47,367 nt of DNA, from contig NZ_JACIXG010000001.1 of the NCBI RefSeq assembly GCF_014360585.1, positions 130,001 to 177,367 on the forward strand. Reading direction: 5' to 3'. Shown here one piece after another: positions 42,178-47,367 of this stretch. The position numbers were made by a program, and so were the translations under genes. How positions within the stretch are numbered: position 1 is the stretch's first letter; every line of letters starts with the position of its first letter. This stretch comes from Nocardioides sp. GTDB taxonomy: Bacteria > Actinomycetota > Actinomycetes > Propionibacteriales > Nocardioidaceae. The notes beneath the pieces were generated by a model, which saw nothing but the letters and a program-made list of their open reading frames with translations, was not told the DNA's origin and did not search any database.

Positions 42178-42623
42178 CAGGCGGCCGCCTTCGAGGAGGA
42201 GGCACCGCCGTTACCGGCAGCAGGCTTACGGCCCGCGGGCTCGGTCATTCCTCGAGCCATGAAGGTCCACTCCAGTCGGGAGAAGTCGCCCTCCGTCTTG
42301 ACGTAGTAGCCAACCTCGAGGTCGGTGAACTCGACCGGGATGAACGGCATCCCCGAGTTGTTCACCGGCGGGACCGGCTGAGTCGCGGAGAGGATCTTGA
42401 CGTTGACTGTCTTCTGGTTCTTCTTCGCCTCCGGGTCCGCGTCCAGGATCGGGACCGTCCAGACCATCAGGCCGGTCTCCTGGTCCCGCTTCTGCGGACG
42501 GTCCACACCCTTCGGCGGAGCAGGCGCGTCGTAGTCCCGCACCGGCTCGACCTCGCCCACCACGAACGCCCCGTTCGGGAACACCTGCTCGGTCGTGAGC
42601 TGCATCTTCTTCGGCATCGCCAT
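42177..42623 (-). CDS. 148-aa conserved-type AICE protein, first gene of the operon
   Basis: Starts MAMPKKMQLTTEQVFPNGAF. A beta-rich body contains EPVRDYDAPAPPKGVDRPQK, GLMVWTVPILDADPEAKKNQ, VNVKILSATQPVPPVN and FTDLEVGYYVK. It ends in a low-complexity Gly/Ala/Ser tail. The pattern resembles OB-fold or single-strand DNA-binding-like proteins found upstream of tra genes in pSAM2-type elements, but this is weak. ATG 42623 has AAGGGAG eight bases upstream; the longer frame reaches 42674 without a ribosome site. It is the first gene behind the KorSA-type operators, so its expression reports the state of the transfer operon. Confidence 0.8.
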   Translation of the reverse strand: MAMPKKMQLTTEQVFPNGAFVVGEVEPVRDYDAPAPPKGVDRPQKRDQETGLMVWTVPILDADPEAKKNQKTVNVKILSATQPVPPVNNSGMPFIPVEFTDLEVGYYVKTEGDFSRLEWTFMARGMTEPAGRKPAAGNGGASSSKAAA

Positions 42624-42672
42624 GACTAGATCTCCCTTGTGAGTGGCAGCAAGCCTTTCTCGCTGCCTAGGC

Positions 42673-42688
42673 ACCTAACTAGTTAGGT
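42673..42688. promoter_or_regulatory. Operator 1 of the KorSA-type regulator
   Basis: Perfect 16-bp palindrome ACCTAACTAGTTAGGT. On the minus strand it lies exactly inside the 17-base spacer between TTGTAC (-35) and TAGGCA (-10), the promoter of the transfer operon. A related site follows at 42717. Confidence 0.85.
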
Positions 42689-42716
42689 ACAAATCGAAGG
42701 TAGCACCGGCTAGGCA

Positions 42717-42732
42717 GCCTGTCTAGTTAGGT
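42717..42732. promoter_or_regulatory. Operator 2 of the KorSA-type regulator
   Basis: GCCTGTCTAGTTAGGT, one perfect half (CTAGTTAGGT) and a degenerate half. On the minus strand it is TTGCACCTAACTAG.., parallel to operator 1, 16 bases before the ATG of the korSA-like gene. The weaker symmetry suggests graded affinity. Confidence 0.75.
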
Positions 42733-42747
42733 GCAAGAATTAGTTCC

Positions 42748-43515
42748 ATGTCCGTGAACCGAGCCGGGGACGCATCGCCCTCACAGCAGATCGCCGCAGA
42801 CCTCCGACAGGAGATCCGCTCCGGCGAACTTCCCGAGGGCGCACGCATCCCCTCGACCGCTCAGCTGATGGAGCGCTACGGCGTCGCCTACCAGACCGCA
42901 CGCCAAGCAGTTGCAGCTCTGCGATCCGAAGGTCTCGTAGACAGCAAGACGGGTAGTGGAGTCTTCGTTCGCCGGCGCCCGTACATGGTTCGCCTCGGGT
43001 CCGATCGATACGCGAGGAGCGTCCGCGAGCGCGGGCAGGCACCATTCCAGGCTGAGGCCGAGTCGGCTGGTCTGAGCTGGTCTCAGGAGGTGCTTGAGCT
43101 AGGTACCGTTCCCGCGCCCGCATGGGTGGCCGAGTGGTACGAGATGGAGCCTGGTGCAGAGGTGTTCGTACGTCGCCGGCGCACGTGGCTTGCCGACGAT
43201 CCCACCCAGCTCGCAGACAGCTACTACCTTCCCGAGATTGTCCAAGGGACGGCGATCACGGCCGAGAATTCCGGACCCGGCGGCTCATATGCGCGCCTTG
43301 AAGAGGCCGGCTATCGGATCGAGCGTTTCCGCGAGGAGCTCCAGGCACGACCGCCGACGCCAGAAGAGGCGAAGGGACTGCACTTGCACCCAGGCGTGCC
43401 GGTCATCGAGCTACACCGGATCGCGTACGCTGCGACCGGTCCGGTCGAGGTGTTCCGATCCGTGCTCGCTAGTGACCGGCACACGTTCGCCTACGAATTC
43501 GAAGCCCCGGAGTGA
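42748..43515 (+). CDS. GntR-family regulator (HutC/UTRA type), KorSA-like
   Basis: A 255-residue repressor. The N-terminal winged helix has QQIAADLRQEIRSGELPEGA, then RIPSTAQLMERYGVAYQTAR and QAVAALRSEGLV (about 13-70). The C-terminal UTRA ligand domain ends in GVPVIELHRIAYAATGPVEV and DRHTFAYEFE. In pSAM2 the homologous KorSA represses transfer and replication genes. Here the gene is divergent from the transfer operon with two palindromic sites between. ATG 42748 has no clear ribosome site, suggesting a leaderless or weakly translated mRNA. The stop overlaps the next gene by four bases (GTGA). Confidence 0.92.
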   Translation: MSVNRAGDASPSQQIAADLRQEIRSGELPEGARIPSTAQLMERYGVAYQTARQAVAALRSEGLVDSKTGSGVFVRRRPYMVRLGSDRYARSVRERGQAPFQAEAESAGLSWSQEVLELGTVPAPAWVAEWYEMEPGAEVFVRRRRTWLADDPTQLADSYYLPEIVQGTAITAENSGPGGSYARLEEAGYRIERFREELQARPPTPEEAKGLHLHPGVPVIELHRIAYAATGPVEVFRSVLASDRHTFAYEFEAPE

Positions 43516-44288
43516 GCATGCGCCTCAGCGCCGAGATCTACACCGAGACATCGCCAGATCACGAGCACAACGAAGACTTCGTCCTCGCCGGTAGCGACTT
43601 TGTCATTGTTCTCGACGGCGCGTCACCGGTCCCTGGCTTGGAAAACGGATGCATCCACGATGTGCCGTGGCTAGTACGCCAGCTTGGCCTCCGCCTGGCC
43701 GAAGGACTTACCGCCCCAGCCGCATGGAGCCTGGCCGCCATCCTGGAGCACGCGATCCAGCAGGTGTGCGACGCCCACGCTGACACATGCGATCTCAAGG
43801 ACCCCAACAGCCCATCGTCAACAGTCGCCCTCCTTCGGCTGCACGGTGACCGCCTCGACTACCTGGCACTCGCGGACTCGTCCGTCGTGCTCCGCATGGC
43901 CGATGGCGGGATACTCCCGATCACAGACGATCGGCTCGATCACCTGCAGGACTACTCCGTTCCAGGAGTCGCCGCAGCTCGAAACACCGACAAGGGATTC
44001 TGGGTCGCAAGCACGAAGCCTGAAGCGGCGCGTCACGCTGTCTCTGGCAGCATTTCCCTCGCCGCCCAGCCGGTCCAAGCTGCTGCCGTCCTGACCGATG
44101 GAGCCGCAACCCTCGTTGAGCGACACGACCAATCCTGGGGCAGCCTCTTCAGCATTCTTGAAACCGGGCCACACGAGTTGGTCCGCCAGACCCGCGAGGC
44201 CGATGAGACCGCCGCGGGGAAATTCCGTGGCAAGCGACATGACGATGCCACCGCTGTTCTGTGCCACTTCGTTGGCAGCCAGCCCTGA
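43512..44288 (+). CDS. PP2C-like serine/threonine phosphatase coupled to the repressor
   Basis: A 258-residue PPM-family protein. The metal-binding acids are present: Asp in HNEDFVLAG (near 22), FVIVLDGASPVPG (near 35), AAVLTDGAATLVE (near 197) and KRHDDATAVLC (near 247). The usual DGMGG reads DGAS, so the loop is shortened. GTG 43512 overlaps the korSA stop; ATG 43518 is the next option. No kinase gene lies in the window. Because it is translated with the repressor, it may dephosphorylate a component of the transfer control, as an inference. Confidence 0.82.
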   Translation: MSMRLSAEIYTETSPDHEHNEDFVLAGSDFVIVLDGASPVPGLENGCIHDVPWLVRQLGLRLAEGLTAPAAWSLAAILEHAIQQVCDAHADTCDLKDPNSPSSTVALLRLHGDRLDYLALADSSVVLRMADGGILPITDDRLDHLQDYSVPGVAAARNTDKGFWVASTKPEAARHAVSGSISLAAQPVQAAAVLTDGAATLVERHDQSWGSLFSILETGPHELVRQTREADETAAGKFRGKRHDDATAVLCHFVGSQP

Positions 44289-44297
44289 TTCAAAAAC

Positions 44298-44313
44298 TCG
44301 AACGTTTGTTCGA
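44298..44313 (+). promoter_or_regulatory. LexA/SOS box TCGAAC-N4-GTTCGA
   Basis: TCGAACGTTTGTTCGA is a perfect 6-4-6 palindrome and a full match to the Gram-positive/mycobacterial LexA consensus (CGAACNNNNGTTCG). It ends 11 bases before the GTG of the next gene and overlaps GATACC, a possible -10 box. LexA would block transcription directly. Confidence 0.88.
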
Positions 44314-44324
44314 TACCCTGAGGC

Positions 44325-44591
44325 GTGTCGGCCAACCCTCCCAAGAACGACGCCTGGCCCGAGCCCAGGCACTGGTTACACGTCTGGGTGCACCGCCAGC
44401 GTCGGAACTATCCGCCGCCCATGCCCGGCCTCGTGCTCAAGTGGGAGCTGCACAAGGGCAGGTGGCGCGCGTGGGTGATCTGGGTCGACACCACGTACGC
44501 CGCGCCAGAGATCCGCCATGCGTGGCTCCCCGTCAGCGAGATCCGGCCAGCAAGGAGTGACATCAACGTGTGGAACGACCGGCGTCGATAA
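44325..44591 (+). CDS. 88-aa SOS-controlled hypothetical protein
   Basis: GTG 44325 start, reading MSANPPKNDAWPEPRHWLHV. It is very rich in Trp (about eight), Arg and Pro, with a beta-like centre (LVLKWELHKGRWRAWVIWVD). There is no signal peptide or membrane span. The transcript may be leaderless, as the start lies only about eight bases after the -10-like GATACC that overlaps the LexA box. It stands alone in its unit; downstream genes are on the other strand. The function is unknown; induction by DNA damage is predicted from the box. Confidence 0.75.
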   Translation: MSANPPKNDAWPEPRHWLHVWVHRQRRNYPPPMPGLVLKWELHKGRWRAWVIWVDTTYAAPEIRHAWLPVSEIRPARSDINVWNDRRR

Positions 44592-44702
44592 CGGGGTCGC
44601 GTCCAGTAAATTTCCGGCTGGTTTCCTGGTGCGTGCGTCAAGCGAGGTTCGGCTCGACGCCGACGCTCGGCATGATGCGAACGAGGGGAACGCCTTCGCC
44701 CG

Positions 44703-45320
44703 CTACGACCTCTGTCGCACCGGTCGCCAACCTCTCAAGTGGCGAAGCGGCCCAGGTCCAGCGCCCACACTCCGCAACACCCTAATTGCGAGCCAACGAC
44801 GCAGCCGCGCACGCAGGCGACGTACCCCGGTGATCAGCGCCGGAAGGTGATCGCGCTGAGTGAACAACAACCAGCCAAAGGTCGCCAGAGCCACCCCCGC
44901 CATGATCCAATTTGGCAAGTTACTCGCTAGGTCACTCCCCGGGCGATCGGCTCCTTGCATGGGCTCGACCTGGGGAGTGTTCTCGAGACGCTCAACTTCT
45001 TCCCTTACAAGATCCTCAACTTCTTGCTTGGTCAGGTTGTCGGCATTGGCCCCTTGTGCGCCGTCTATCCGGATGTCGCAGGTCAGAGTCCGAACATCAC
45101 CCTCCTTGGGATGGCACATCCACTCTGGCGGCACCTGCTTATCTTTCGATACAGGAACAGAGAGGAAGTATCCTTTTGCATCCCGGTGGTAGTTGTATTC
45201 TCCGTAACCCTGTAGATTCCCAGGGGTCACGGTGCACGAAAATAAGACGAGCAGAAGAATGAGAATGATTGCGCCAATAACGATACCGCCGATTGTGCGG
45301 TTCCTTGCAGTTGTTTCCAT
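44703..45320 (-). CDS. 205-aa membrane protein with two spans, unknown
   Basis: Starts METTARNRTIGG. TM1 is IGAIILILLLVLFSC (near 15-29); the LFSC end resembles but does not meet the lipobox rule. About 100 outside residues follow, with CHPKEGDVRTLTC forming a possible disulfide and a helical VEDLVREEVERLENTP. TM2 is NWIMAGVALATFGWLLFT (near 136-153). The last 45 residues are very basic (RRLRARLRRWLAIRV). ATG 45320 has AAGGAA upstream. Cargo of the element; no recognised family. It could be an entry-exclusion or surface protein. Confidence 0.7.
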   Translation of the reverse strand: METTARNRTIGGIVIGAIILILLLVLFSCTVTPGNLQGYGEYNYHRDAKGYFLSVPVSKDKQVPPEWMCHPKEGDVRTLTCDIRIDGAQGANADNLTKQEVEDLVREEVERLENTPQVEPMQGADRPGSDLASNLPNWIMAGVALATFGWLLFTQRDHLPALITGVRRLRARLRRWLAIRVLRSVGAGPGPLRHLRGWRPVRQRS

Positions 45321-45488
45321 CAGTCATTTCCTTGTCGGTACGGCGCTTAAAATTTCGCCATAGGCCGCGCGTTCTTACAGAGGCAGACTGAGAGCTGCTG
45401 ATCGAAGATCCGATACGGATTGGCTTCAGTGATTCTCGAATGGGCTAAGCAAATTCATCCCAGCATTCAGATCCACGCTAGGGGCTAA

Positions 45489-45938
45489 CTACTTCGCGAC
45501 GATCTTGATGTCATTCTTTCGCATCAGCGGCAGGTAGAATGCATCAATTCCAAGCCTGTTGGTAATGGTAGCCAGGAACTCGCGATGAAAAGGCGTCACC
45601 TGGACGATCGCGGAACGCCCCAGTTGGGTGACCAATTCCGTCTGGTCGACATCCGCGGAGGACAAGTCACCCTCGTATGTAATCGCGAAGGTTGCACTGA
45701 CCGTGACGATAGACTCTTCGTCATCGTTTGTGAACTCCCACGTGCCTTTAGCAAGCACGAGGATGAGACCGTCCTCAGACAGGCCGGGCTCCAAGTTGAT
45801 GGACCCGTTCACATGCTTGGTCGATGACCCCGGAGCGCTGCCACGCTCTACCGAGCAGTCCCAGAGAACGATGCCCTCAAGGGTGAGCCCCCGGAGAATC
45901 TGCCCGATCGTTGCCGGGCGAGGCGGCTCGTCAGTCAT
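45489..45938 (-). CDS. SecB-like chaperone, third gene of a TAC system
   Basis: A 149-residue protein. The C-terminal block TPFHREFLATITNRLGIDAF, then YLPLMR, corresponds to the SecB motif (YPYIRE.V..LT.RLG.PPL.L). The body is beta-rich with GTWEFTNDDEESIVTVSATF. The family member Rv1957 in M. tuberculosis is the chaperone of a toxin-antitoxin-chaperone triplet with genes in the same order (toxin, antitoxin, chaperone). ATG 45938 overlaps the antitoxin stop by four bases. It should hold the antitoxin soluble until it binds the toxin. The SecB assignment is from a pattern, so moderately certain. Confidence 0.68.
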   Translation of the reverse strand: MTDEPPRPATIGQILRGLTLEGIVLWDCSVERGSAPGSSTKHVNGSINLEPGLSEDGLILVLAKGTWEFTNDDEESIVTVSATFAITYEGDLSSADVDQTELVTQLGRSAIVQVTPFHREFLATITNRLGIDAFYLPLMRKNDIKIVAK

Positions 45939-46576
45939 TGAGATACCTCATCTCCAAGACGGAGCGCCTCATCGGTCCGGTCGGTCCACTCATCCAAATC
46001 AGAACCCAATCCGAAACCGGCAGTAAGAGCGGACAACATCGCCCAATCGACCTTCACTCGAGGAGAGCCCGGCGCTTCCATCGACCCCACGTGTTGCGGC
46101 ATACCCAGAGGCTCAATGGCTCCCCTCAATGACGGCGGCCGCTCGACCACGGCAATCTGAGTCGCTACCACACCCACATCGCAGGCAAAGACCTGCTCAA
46201 AGAAGTCATAGCTCCGCACGCTTCTCCCTGGGGCCGGCCTCGCTGACCGAGATCCCGAAAGGTGCGGAAGACCCGAATCTGATTCACGAGGACGAGCCGA
46301 CACCTCAAGTTCGTAGCCCATCGCGGACAGAAATCTAGCAATCGTTGCTACATGGAGATTCCCGTCCCCGTTTAGAACCTGGCTCACTCGGCCCTCGGAT
46401 ATACCCAGGGAACTGGCGATATCCGAATTCTTGATCTTGGCCGCTTCTTTGGCTCGCTGAAGCAGACCGGCCATCCGGTGCGAGGCTCGCCCGGCCGCAA
46501 GGCTGGCTCGACCTTCACTGGTCTCCTCGCGCTGGCGAACTAGAGACTGCCTACCTTCTGCACGCCTAGACATCAT
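45935..46576 (-). CDS. XRE-family antitoxin (HigA-like) with long C-terminal tail
   Basis: A 213-residue protein. A helix-turn-helix at about 35-95 has LLQRAKEAAKIKNSDIASSL, GISEGRVSQVLNGDGNLHVA and TIARFLSAMGYELEV, the HigA/XRE fold. The first 34 residues are a basic extension. The last 115 residues are unusual for an antitoxin and are a candidate chaperone-addiction region, where SecB-like proteins bind in TAC systems. ATG 46576 (or 46573) overlaps the toxin's stop by eight to eleven bases. The antitoxin would also repress the operon through the inverted repeats at 47076 and 47148. Confidence 0.75.
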   Translation of the reverse strand: MMSRRAEGRQSLVRQREETSEGRASLAAGRASHRMAGLLQRAKEAAKIKNSDIASSLGISEGRVSQVLNGDGNLHVATIARFLSAMGYELEVSARPRESDSGLPHLSGSRSARPAPGRSVRSYDFFEQVFACDVGVVATQIAVVERPPSLRGAIEPLGMPQHVGSMEAPGSPRVKVDWAMLSALTAGFGLGSDLDEWTDRTDEALRLGDEVSQ

Positions 46577-47066
46577 GCTCCAAATCCTCTGCTCGCAACT
46601 TCAAGCACTCAGCGATATTCGTCGGACCAGCGACTTGACCGGTCTTCGGGAACGGATAACCAAGCCGTATATATTCATCAAAGATGGGATACCACCAGAA
46701 CTCTTCGTCATCGGGGCTCTGACTGTTAGCACGGTCGCGAATCTTGTTCTTGGGGATGTAGCTTCCACCGCCATCGGTGTCAAAGTAACTAAGCCGAGCA
46801 GCCCCAATCTTGAACTCCCAAACACCGTCCTCCAAGAAGTTCACAGACGTCCGCCGAGGCGGGTAGCCATCTTCTGCCAGGAGATCAAACCAGGACAACA
46901 GGAGGTCGACATGCTTGATCTGCGCATCATCTGGGAAGTCGGCCGCGCCAGGGTCCTCCCGCCACTGCCCACACCGCATGGCCTCGATGAACTCCGCGGC
47001 CGGGCTCGTCATGTCGGACCGCAACCCACACTCGACCGCATGAACTCGACCATCCGCCACCAACAT
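46566..47066 (-). CDS. RelE/HigB-like toxin, first gene of the TAC system
   Basis: A 166-residue protein from ATG 47066. The core FLEDGVWEFKIGAARLSYFD (about 89-108) and the ending YPFPKTGQVAGPTNIAECLK LRAEDLEHD correspond to HigB/RelE strands (L.DGI.ELR....RI.YF) and the final KKTQKTP..EI..A..R. It is longer than most HigB toxins because an insertion of about 30 residues (YIPKNKIRDRANSQSPDDEE) lies in the middle. Such toxins cut mRNA on or off the ribosome. No ribosome site precedes the start; GTG 47060 is also possible, and upstream residues to 47357 are not convincing. Confidence 0.62.
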   Translation of the reverse strand: MLVADGRVHAVECGLRSDMTSPAAEFIEAMRCGQWREDPGAADFPDDAQIKHVDLLLSWFDLLAEDGYPPRRTSVNFLEDGVWEFKIGAARLSYFDTDGGGSYIPKNKIRDRANSQSPDDEEFWWYPIFDEYIRLGYPFPKTGQVAGPTNIAECLKLRAEDLEHDV

Positions 47067-47075
47067 TCGTTCGAC

Positions 47076-47091
47076 TTTAGTCAATCCTAAA
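47076..47091. promoter_or_regulatory. Inverted repeat TTTAG-N6-CTAAA before the TAC operon
   Basis: TTTAGTCAATCCTAAA, five-base arms, 10 bases upstream of the toxin ATG. It shares the CTAAA/TTTAG word with 47148-47166. Candidate operator for the XRE antitoxin. Confidence 0.5.
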
Positions 47092-47110
47092 CCCCAACTC
47101 CCAATTGCGC

Positions 47111-47126
47111 TGTGATCTAGATCACA
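47111..47126. promoter_or_regulatory. Perfect CRP/GlxR-type site TGTGA-N6-TCACA
   Basis: TGTGATCTAGATCACA is a perfect 16-bp palindrome and an exact match to TGTGANNTANNTCACA, 45 bases upstream of the toxin start. It could make the operon respond to cAMP or nucleoid state. Confidence 0.78.
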
Positions 47127-47147
47127 TGTCGTGCTGCGTGGCGGCAC

Positions 47148-47166
47148 CCTAAAGGTCAAGTTTAGG
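47148..47166. promoter_or_regulatory. Inverted repeat CCTAAA-N7-TTTAGG
   Basis: Perfect six-base arms around GGTCAAG, upstream of the CRP-like site. Possibly a second antitoxin operator. Arm orientation is opposite to that at 47076, so the pairing of sites is uncertain. Confidence 0.5.
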
Positions 47167-47284
47167 AGGCCCGCGCATCCCGCGAGGCCGCCTTCGCGAC
47201 AAGAACGGATGTTCGTCCCCAATCCTTGGTAGGCCAAGCCTGCCGTGAGAACTTTCTCTACTGACTCAAGGCGCGCTCCGCGCG

Positions 47285-47307
47285 CTGGCCCGCCGCCGGC
47301 GGGCCAG
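47285..47307. repeat. GC-rich perfect inverted repeat near window end
   Basis: CTGGCCCGCCG-C-CGGCGGGCCAG, 11-bp arms. Adjacent GCGCGCTCCGCGCGC at 47271 and a second GGCCTGGCGGCCGGTCC at 47331 give a run of strong hairpins. The stretch 47167-47367 otherwise holds no gene I can support. Comparable GC palindromes occur in replication or transfer loci of actinomycete plasmids. Confidence 0.6.
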
Positions 47308-47367
47308 GGACCCCCGCGCTCCGGGCATGCGGCCTGGCGGCCGGTCCCTACGCGCACCCCCGTCCCG

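Larger units (their letters stand above)
35600..47367. mobile_element. pSAM2-like integrative and conjugative element (AICE), right end outside window
   Basis: Modular order typical of actinomycete integrative and conjugative elements: tRNA-Arg 3' end (attL), tyrosine integrase, excisionase, RepSA-type initiator, WhiB-like protein, FtsK/TraSA translocase, small proteins, GntR/KorSA regulator, then cargo. I searched by eye for a second copy of the tRNA 3' end (GGTTCGAATCCCTACAGGCG) between 35631 and the window end and found none, so attR lies beyond 47367 and the element is at least 11.7 kb. The left boundary is given approximately within the T arm. The cargo from about 44.7 kb onward looks lower in G+C than the host. 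Confidence 0.88.

Noticed and set aside
44703..45320. Lipoprotein assignment for the 205-aa protein (LFSC)
   Set aside because: Phe at the -2 position and a long uncleaved-type helix do not fit the lipobox rule. A plain membrane anchor is more likely.
47067..47357. N-terminal extension of the toxin frame to 47357
   Set aside because: The added residues run through the CRP-type palindrome and GC hairpins, have shadow-like composition, and are not part of a RelE fold.
35631..47367. A right attachment site (second copy of the tRNA-Arg 3' end)
   Set aside because: No copy of GGTTCGAATCCC or CCTACAGGCGCG in tRNA context was seen. Only the word CAGGCGCG recurs, inside a gene at 42521, without the flanking sequence.

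Overview
High-G+C chromosomal DNA from an actinobacterium, most likely of the Nocardioides type. The supporting evidence is family membership only: the 23S rRNA carries the extra helix region of high-G+C Gram-positives, and the window holds a Bpa/PafE proteasome activator, an F420-type LLM oxidoreductase, ECF42 sigma factors with DGPF/YCII partners, an AmtR-like regulator, a WhiB-like protein and a pSAM2-like integrative element. No database search was possible, so product names rest on motifs read by eye.

Layout. 1-2352: 3' part of an rrn operon (partial 23S, 5S, strong terminator). 2506-5339: a tiny membrane peptide, an MFS exporter and a non-canonical Nramp-family transporter. 5361-10791: two copies of an ECF42 sigma plus DGPF/YCII module, one on each strand, enclosing an LLM oxidoreductase and a nicotianamine-synthase-like gene. 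10868-20130: an HAD-like protein that has lost its nucleophile, then a translationally coupled operon (two DUF1989 proteins, biotin-dependent urea/guanidine carboxylase, allophanate hydrolase) followed by an AmtR-like TetR regulator. Two related ACCTGTC inverted repeats lie in front of the operon. 20291-33868: housekeeping and accessory genes (P450, WYL regulator, histidine phosphatase, YnfA-type protein, NUDIX, chromate transporter, Bpa, quinone oxidoreductase, MobA-like transferase, nitrilase-family amidase, membrane proteins, a small biotin/lipoyl carrier) with two tRNA-Ser genes.

34186-35450: a 58-aa secreted peptide whose predicted mature form begins and ends with DISWG, convergent with a TrmB/LuxR-type regulator. 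This looks like a possible peptide/regulator pair.

35600 to the window end: an actinomycete integrative and conjugative element (AICE) in the 3' end of tRNA-Arg(ACG). Its left operon reads leftward from a GntR (KorSA-like) control region through small proteins, TraSA/FtsK-type translocase, WhiB-like protein, RepSA-type initiator, excisionase and integrase. Twelve genes overlap by 1-4 bases, with one 12-base gap. The opposite arm has korSA coupled to a PP2C-like phosphatase, a small gene behind a perfect LexA/SOS box, a membrane protein, and a three-gene operon best read as a toxin-antitoxin-chaperone (TAC) system: RelE/HigB-like toxin, XRE antitoxin with long tail, SecB-like chaperone. The right end of the element is not in the window.

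The strongest candidates for new biology are the divergent TAC cargo, the DISWG peptide/regulator pair, the stand-alone nicotianamine-synthase-like gene, and the set of tiny paralogous or Cys-rich proteins in the AICE operon.
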